Shown in pieces: positions 58,475 to 64,000 of a stretch of DNA of 64,000 nt. The translations under genes were made by a program, and so were the position numbers. The notes under the pieces are model-generated. The model ran no database searches. It saw only the letters and a program-made list of their open reading frames with translations, and had not been told where the DNA came from. How positions within the stretch are numbered: the first letter of the stretch is position 1; every line of letters starts with the position of its first letter. Source of the stretch: Sphaerosporella brunnea (lineage: Eukaryota; Ascomycota; Pezizomycetes; Pezizales; Pyronemataceae); contig VXIS01000062.1 of assembly GCA_008704415.1 (NCBI GenBank), positions 1 through 64,000 on the forward strand, written 5' to 3'.

Positions 58475-59640
58475 ACGTCTCAGCCAAGTCGGGTGCACCT
58501 GCAGAACGGATTCTTGGAACTACTCAGAGACGCGTGCGCGGGTAGACGTGTCCAGATATGAAAGGGAGCCATTGTTTTACTAGAAAAAGTTGCTACGGTT
58601 GTTAATATGACCAATGGTGTACTGTCACTTGCATTTTTCTTTTCTTTTTTTAAACCTTTGCTAGTACCAATAACCTCGACTGGAATACGAGGGGGAGAGC
58701 TGGATGTTGCCATGTGTATTTTTACTTTTATGTAGCTTGCTTGAGGGTCGAGCGTATTTCATCTAGGTAGAGTGGGGGGCTTTGCCTTTTGTTTTTTACT
58801 GCGATAGGTTGGCTACATTTTACTCTTCCCTTCAGGCTTCTGCTGGCCGGGAGCCGTGAGGATCGGAAATCGACTGAACTTGATCTCTCCGTCATGGACG
58901 TGCACTCGCTTTCCGAGTCATTCGATATGATGCAGCACCACTTGGACGTGTGAAACGTTAACACATTTCTGCGATGACATGGAAGTAGGTATTTTAACAA
59001 GCACTGACTGGTTGAGTTGCAATTCTGGCACGCCATTTTTCTACGTGATCAAACGCGGTAAGTGTGTGCAAGGGGACAGTTGTGGGAATGCCGTGAGTTC
59101 TGGTGGCCGAAGATGTACGGTAAACATCATGATCAATTGCGTTGTGACATCTTGGGTTTTTTACGTTTGCTGCTTCGACTATGTCAAAGGTCTACATCTA
59201 CAGGGCTGGCCATCACAATCAAAGCACACTGTAGATGGCTGATATAATTTGTTACCTGAATATAATTGCGGCGTAGTTCTCTTTCGGGGACGGTAGGTAC
59301 CGGTACATGGTCACTCACCAGTCCATAGTACCGCCGGCCAGAAACCAAAGCAAGGATGCGTACTAGGTGCTATACCTACCGTATAATCTCGATCGTAAGG
59401 CAAGAACTCTGCTGCGGAAGTATGCTGTACACAGTAACAATGGGCTGCAGGCTCAAGGTCTGGAGCGGCTGTTGGTGATCGAGACCGCAAAAAGCAGAAC
59501 TTCAAACGGCACGCCGAGGTGGTGGAGCGAGATGGGAAGCAGACGCTGGAGGCAAGCAGGAAGATCTATTTTTTAATCTACCACGCATCCATCACCGGCC
59601 CTTTCCAGTCAAACTAGGCCGCCACGAGAATCAAATATAA
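58475..59640. other. Intergenic
   Basis: This is the 3' flank of the NTF2-like gene followed by about 1 kb without recognisable genes; frames are under about 105 codons. Confidence 0.4.
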
Positions 59641-59649
59641 TGGATTCAG

Positions 59650-61300
59650 TCAACTGTTAGCTCGCTGGTGGGTACTTTTGGAGACGAACCTATTTTTTGT
59701 TCCGCGTCCATGCCTTCTAGGGTCACCAAAAAGCAGTGGATGTGTTGGGTGTTGGAATCTTGTCTGTTGCATGAGCGTGGGCTGGGAGGTTCCACAGATC
59801 ATCGTCAGGAGAAAGGCAACGATAATTGCTCTTTTTGGAGGCTGGTTTTCGCTGCGGCGCCGAGTCTCCAACCGACTTTGAAACTTGAAGTTCACCAAAG
59901 GCATGTGCTCTTGCAGGAACGTCCCACAGGGGGTTTGTCTTTGGCTGTTGACCCGGAGGCGCTGCTGCCAGTACCAGTGCTGGCTGTTCAAGTTGGTCGA
60001 AGTCGTCCGACCAGACAAATTCAACTGCCGCAGCATCGTCATCAGTCTCTTGTTCAGGCTCTTCGTTCCAGTCACCAATCACAAGGTCCTCTTTAGGAAT
60101 ATCCTTAACCGAGAGTTCTCGATCACAGGAACCGTGGGGTGTCCAAATCTGATGCTGCGGCAATGGACAAACCGTCGAAAGGATTGAGCAATCATTAATT
60201 TTCTCTCCGGGGTTTGAAACTGTCGGCAACGGCTTTGACGAGTAGGAGACGTCTCTGCCCAATAGCTGAAAGCCTGGGACCATCGGCAGCCGGCTCAGGT
60301 TGTGCTTCGTACTTCAGCCTATCAAGTTCTTTCTCCATCTTGGATCAAAGAATCACCTTAAACGGTTTGTTGATCACAACATCGGCGGGCTGAACTAGTC
60401 CCATGCATCCTGACGGTACACTAAGGGATAATGCCGTGGGCGCGGTACTTTTCCAATAGAGCAGGCGTTTTGTGAAAGCTGGCGGCGTCAAGGATTCCCA
60501 TCCTCTTCAAGATACGGAACAAGGAGTCCATCGCGCAACTGCTGCATCACTTCTTTGTTGCAGTAAGCGTTCTCATTGAAGAGGGCAATGACCTTATTTG
60601 AGGAGCTATACAGCTGCTTCAGTTCCTCGTGTGGAATTAATCCCTCACCACGGAATATGAGGATGATTTTCAGCATTTGGCCATCACCACTGGCAGATAT
60701 CATAAGCGTCGCCTGCCACTTATCCCATCCACTTTTGGTTGCTTTTGCTTGAACGTTTTTGGAACCTTTGAGTATGTACGTCTGTCCATCCAGATACTCA
60801 AACGGTGCAGGGGTTTGGTCCATATTGATGGTGCGTCGCTCCTTAAAACGGCCAACAGCTTGAGCAACGTCTCCGTCCAGCAACTGTGAGTTCTGCCGGT
60901 TGAAACGAAAGAATTTGAGAATATCTTGAAGATACTCTTCCAGGAGCTTTTGTGACTTATTTGTGATGACCCGCAAGGAAATTGACGGCCGCGCTAGGGA
61001 TTTTGTAAACCATCCTGTAGAAAATCTGAAAGCTATGATCGAGTAGTCTGGATAAATCTCCGCAAACAGGGTGGTACTCTTACAGCGGAACCAATCTCGC
61101 CTGACGGTTTGGAATAGTGCCTCCTCTCGCCGTGGCCGATGGCACCTCTTTTGGCAAACGTTTTGTCGATCCATCAGGCAGCCTCGCAGTACTTTCTCTT
61201 CCATAGCCGGCCACTTCAATGCAAAATTCCAAGTGCTATGTCTGTCACAGCCAGATGGTATCCCCCGCAGTGTCGAAAGTGCCGAATACAGCAACAGCAC
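59650..61300 (-). mobile_element. Decayed pogo-type transposon (CENP-B HTH plus DDE_1)
   Basis: A minus-strand frame from 61300 to 60488 encodes a CENP-B/Tc5-type DNA-binding helix region (WFRCKSTTLFAEIYPDYSII, FSTGWFTKSLARPSISLRVI) and the start of a DDE_1 domain. The first catalytic Asp is in INMDQTPAPFEYLDG, followed by GWDKWQATLMISASGDG. The frame stops at 60488. The next block, GILDAASFHKTPALLEKYRA with the presumed second catalytic Asp, continues in another frame at about 60480-60400, followed by further shifts (LVYRQDAW, QPADVVINKPFK). A 186-codon acidic frame at 60283-59723 looks like the C-terminal tail, with a repeated WDVPARAHA / WNLPAHAHA. The element is dead. Ends and target duplication were not found. 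Confidence 0.75.
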
Positions 61301-61368
61301 ACTAAAAACTGCGCTTGCGATAATGGTGCGTTGAGTTCATTGGTCGTTGCAACTTGCAACCTCACCGG

Positions 61369-61691
61369 CAGTGTTCCTAATAGCCAGCCCGCCCGTCGGG
61401 CTGATGGAAAAAACGGGCGGGCTGTTTGGGCTGCAGCCCACTGGCGGGCTTCCAGATCATGCGCTATGGGGAATGGAGCAACAGCTACACAGAAACACTC
61501 TTCAGTTTCTTCAGTTTACGACGTAACTAGGTCAAACTGATGGTTGCATGACAGGTTCACCTCAGTCGAAAGTGCTTGGCAGCCCGACAGCCCAACAGCC
61601 AGCCCGTCGTGATTTTGAGACAGCCGGGCTGTTGCCTTTTGGCAGCCCGCCCGCACAGCCGGGCTTTTTGGGCCGGCTATTAGGAACAGTG
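61369..61691. mobile_element. 323-bp hAT-like MITE, copy B
   Basis: The left end is CAGTGTTCCTAATAGCCAGC; the reverse complement of the right end is CACTGTTCCTAATAGCCGGC. The inside holds many GGGCTG/CAGCCC motifs that can pair over long stretches. It shares its ends with the 238-bp copy at 53597-53834 and lies just upstream of the dead pogo element's transposase start. There is no coding capacity and no clean 8-bp duplication. Confidence 0.8.
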
Positions 61692-61860
61692 CCACCCTCC
61701 ATATATCCACTCGTATCTCAACGAGTTTTCATCCGATCGATACGATTTTTGGATTGCTATAATCCCTGACGTCTGCTCTATCGAATTGGAGTGCCACCGG
61801 TAGCATACCGCCCTGCAGAAATCCCGGAAAAGCTCGCAAACCGGACTCTCCAGACATAGA

Positions 61861-62520
61861 GTGGCAAACATGCCACCAGTTTTGCGCAAGCGGAAGCAAG
61901 CCCCCACCGAGGAAACACAGCCCTCGCACAGAATACAGACAGATGAAAGGCGAAGATTATCTATCACTTCCAGCCCTGTGGGATTATGCGAGTGTGGTGA
62001 GCCAATAGTGGTCTGGCAAGAGAGTATCCTGACGGTTTATAACGGTTATATTGCTATTATTAATGCCTATTGGCTATTTCACATCCACCATACTAGTAGT
62101 TATGCCTCTGGAAGCCCCAAAAAGGTTCTGTCCACAAGCAGTTCCGGCTACTGCTGGCTGAGGAATTCGCTCATGAAGCTAATCTAGAACTTGGATCTGG
62201 ACGCCGACAGCGCAAAGCTCAAACCAAGTATGACTCTCAATTTCTTAGGCGCACTCAAGAGTATATTTGTTTCAGCAAGCAGCGTGGTATTGTCGAAGTT
62301 CCAGTTTGCAATAGCGAGAATGGCCAACATGAACAGTCTTTAAAAGGACGGTCTGCTGTAAAGGGATGTGTGCGCTGCCGCTCCAGCATGCGCAAGAATG
62401 GAATTAAAGGGCAGACAAAGAAAAAACCCGTCAGTATTGCCGGCATTGTGGTCTATCTTTTTGTGCCTGGTGTTTCTCAGGCTGAGGGCTGTGGCGCTGT
62501 ATGCTTTTGATATCACTCGA
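61861..62520 (+). mobile_element. Relic of a piggyBac-like transposase C-terminus
   Basis: Broken frames on the plus strand show, in order: VYNGYIAIINAYWLFHIHHT (about 62035-62095), comparable to the NAY region of piggyBac transposases; KQFRLLLAEEFAHEANLEL (about 62130-62200) in another frame; then GCVRCRSSMRKNGIKGQTKK (about 62365-62425), continued after a frame change by QYCRHCGLSFCAWCFSG (about 62430-62480). The last two together have the spacing of the C-terminal Cys-rich finger of piggyBac enzymes. The catalytic Asp region is absent or unrecognisable. Recognition is moderate. Confidence 0.5.
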
Positions 62521-62702
62521 GTACTTTTTTGGAAACTGTGCTGTTGCTGTATTTGGCACCTTCGAGTCTTCGACACTGCAGGGGGTGATTTATTTTTGAC
62601 GTTGCAAACTGTTAGGCAAGATGCTTCTCTATATCTATGGAGCTATTTTCTCCACTTTCTTTGTTGTAGTGTTTTTTGACGGTTCTGGGTTATAGCACAA
62701 TA

Positions 62703-63055
62703 GGGGTATTCAATTTGGCTGAAAACAGCACCATATATGGGCCACTGATTAGCGATGGCACAATAGATAGTTGTAGTTGAATACCCCAAATAAAAGATGC
62801 CTAAAATTGGGCATATTATGCGCTGTAGAAGTTGTTTCCTCTTGTCGCTTGTTTTGCGCCTGATTCCGGTGGATGTGAGTGCTAGCATGTGAGCCGCGAT
62901 TATGTGGAGGACCATAATCGGTGGGGTATTTGGAGCTTTATTGATCCCCGACCATCATTAAAATGAAAAGGCATATTATGTGCCTAAAATGAAAAGTAGA
63001 CGTCCATATTCTGGTACCCATATATGGCGCCGTTTTCAGCCAAATTGAATACCCC
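62703..63055. mobile_element. 353-bp MITE with ~40-bp inverted repeats and TA flanks
   Basis: The left end (62703) is GGGGTATTCAATTTGGCTGA, continuing AAACAGCACCATATATGGG. The right end (63055), read in reverse, is the same with two changes (AACGGCGCC). TA lies on both sides (62701-62702, 63056-63057), as for Tc1/mariner-type insertion. Inside, a second AATACCCC occurs near 62780 and the motif GGCATATTATG appears twice. No coding capacity was found. Confidence 0.85.
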
Positions 63056-63488
63056 TAATACTACCAAGCTTCCCCACAACACAACTTGAAGCTCGCATCT
63101 TCACTGGCGAAAACAAACTTGAACTTCAGCTAAAATTTATGAATTCGAACAGTGGAAGAAAACTCAGAGCAAGCGAACGAAACGAAACATCTTCAAGTTG
63201 CGGGTCGATATTCATCATGCTGGCAGGGTGGCGCAAAGGCTGGTGTGGTGTTGCGCGACTGACCGTCTCGGACTAGTATATGACCTCAAAGCGAGGTTTT
63301 TGGTGCAGTTTATCACGTTTTGAAAAACACCGTCGCCCCGATAAAATATACCCCCCTTTTCCACCGAGCTCTAATTACAGCTGAAATGGCATCCGTGAGC
63401 CGATTTTTGCAAGTGCACACACACTCTCCCTTCTATCTGGATATCATCACTCCGCCTTCTCTACTATGTACCACCGGCTGGATATCTC
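63056..63488. other. Intergenic, 3' flank of PHS1
   Basis: No gene is seen between the MITE and the PHS1 stop codon. Confidence 0.4.
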
Positions 63489-64000
63489 TTAAGCCTTCTT
63501 CTTTCCCCTCATGCTCTTGCGGCGCTGGCGGATCATGTGCGTGTACTGGTTGTACAGTCCTATATTCCATCATCATCATCAGTCTCACTCTATTCCTCGC
63601 CTCCACAAGCAAAACTCACCGGGGGCATAAGTCGCCAAAATGACCACCAGCACCCAATAGTACTGTACACTCCACATATACGCCTCAGGAAGGGCGCGGA
63701 ATACGCACCACGCCTCGCTCCCAGCGCCGAGGGGGTAGAGCACAAAGAACGTATTATATCGCAACCAATTCAGCAGGCCACCATTCGCGGCAGCTTCTGG
63801 GGAGGCAAGGTTAACGACGTAGTACGTGTACCTGCAGACCTCGGTGATGCTCCACGCCAGCAACATAGTTGCGTACGCCACGCTGTGCTGCGGGGCGGAA
63901 AAGAGGTCGCAGACGCCCCATACCAGCAGCAGCCGCGACGAGACTTGGATTATTGTGGTGACTAGGGAGGATTTGAGGAGCCCGAGGAGAAGGTGTAGGA
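63489..64000 (-). CDS. PHS1: Very-long-chain 3-hydroxyacyl-CoA dehydratase Phs1, partial
   Basis: The 5' part lies beyond the right edge; the visible exons are >64000-63620 and 63559-63489, joined over a 60-nt intron (GTGAGT...CTATAG) that links YAPG to LYNQYTHMIRQRRKS. The visible protein runs LLKSSLVTTIIQVSSRLLLVW, then MLLAWSITEVCRYTYYVV, then LLNWLRYNTFFVLYPLGAGSE. The last block holds the catalytic Tyr (YPLG) and, seven residues on, the catalytic Glu (GSE) of this family. The hydrophobic stretches are membrane helices of this multi-pass ER enzyme, which performs the third step of fatty-acid elongation for sphingolipids. The C-terminus GKKKA has lysines at -3 and -4, a dilysine ER-retrieval signal. 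Confidence 0.93.

Noticed and set aside
57437..58498. 353-codon minus-strand open frame
   Set aside because: Antisense shadow of the NTF2-like gene with no domain of its own.

Overview
The window is nuclear DNA from a filamentous ascomycete (Pezizomycotina). The evidence is short GT-AG introns of about 48-130 nt with CTAAC/CTGAC-type branch sites, multi-exon genes on both strands, and several proteins from fungal-only families beside conserved eukaryotic genes. The many decayed DNA transposons and low gene density would fit Pezizomycetes, but that rank is a guess. I saw no tRNA, rRNA or CRISPR.

Layout. 1-5.2 kb: a partial CACTA/Plavaka-like transposase tail to tail with a TET/JBP-type 2-oxoglutarate/Fe(II) dioxygenase gene, then short repeats. 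5.2-5.8 kb: a DOPA 4,5-dioxygenase-family gene. 5.8-14.1 kb: gene-poor, with an inverted interstitial telomere motif, a low-complexity Pro/His/Ser protein, an F-box protein and a dead Tc1/mariner element. 14.4-39.9 kb: the housekeeping core. It holds a longin R-SNARE, a DDHD phospholipase, a secreted GH35 beta-galactosidase, a large C2H2 zinc-finger protein, the Mps1 checkpoint kinase, the ribosome-biogenesis factor Nsa2 divergent from mitochondrial ribosomal protein bL21m, and the PP2A B subunit Cdc55. 40-45.6 kb: a gene desert. 45.6-58.5 kb: four fungal genes, namely a small conserved unknown, a 1333-residue coiled-coil/Glu-rich protein, a Cys-rich F-box-like protein and an NTF2-like protein. 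59.6-63.1 kb: a cluster of transposon relics (pogo, hAT MITE, piggyBac-like, a TA-flanked MITE). 63.5 kb to the end: the 3' part of the 3-hydroxyacyl-CoA dehydratase gene PHS1.

The genes do not form one pathway. Mps1 and Cdc55-PP2A both act in mitotic control. The SNARE, DDHD lipase and Phs1 belong to membrane traffic and lipid metabolism. Nsa2 and bL21m share a 187-bp bidirectional promoter and serve cytosolic and mitochondrial ribosomes. The most unusual points are the transposase/TET-JBP pairing at the left edge, a hAT-like MITE that supplies the stop codon and last ~21 residues of the Cys-rich F-box-like protein, a MITE with perfect 48-bp inverted repeats between two divergent genes, and an NSA2 gene whose first coding exon is only the ATG.

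Exon joins were worked out by hand from splice sites, reading phase and family conservation; spliced lengths divide by three for every completed model except the dioxygenase, which carries a frameshift.
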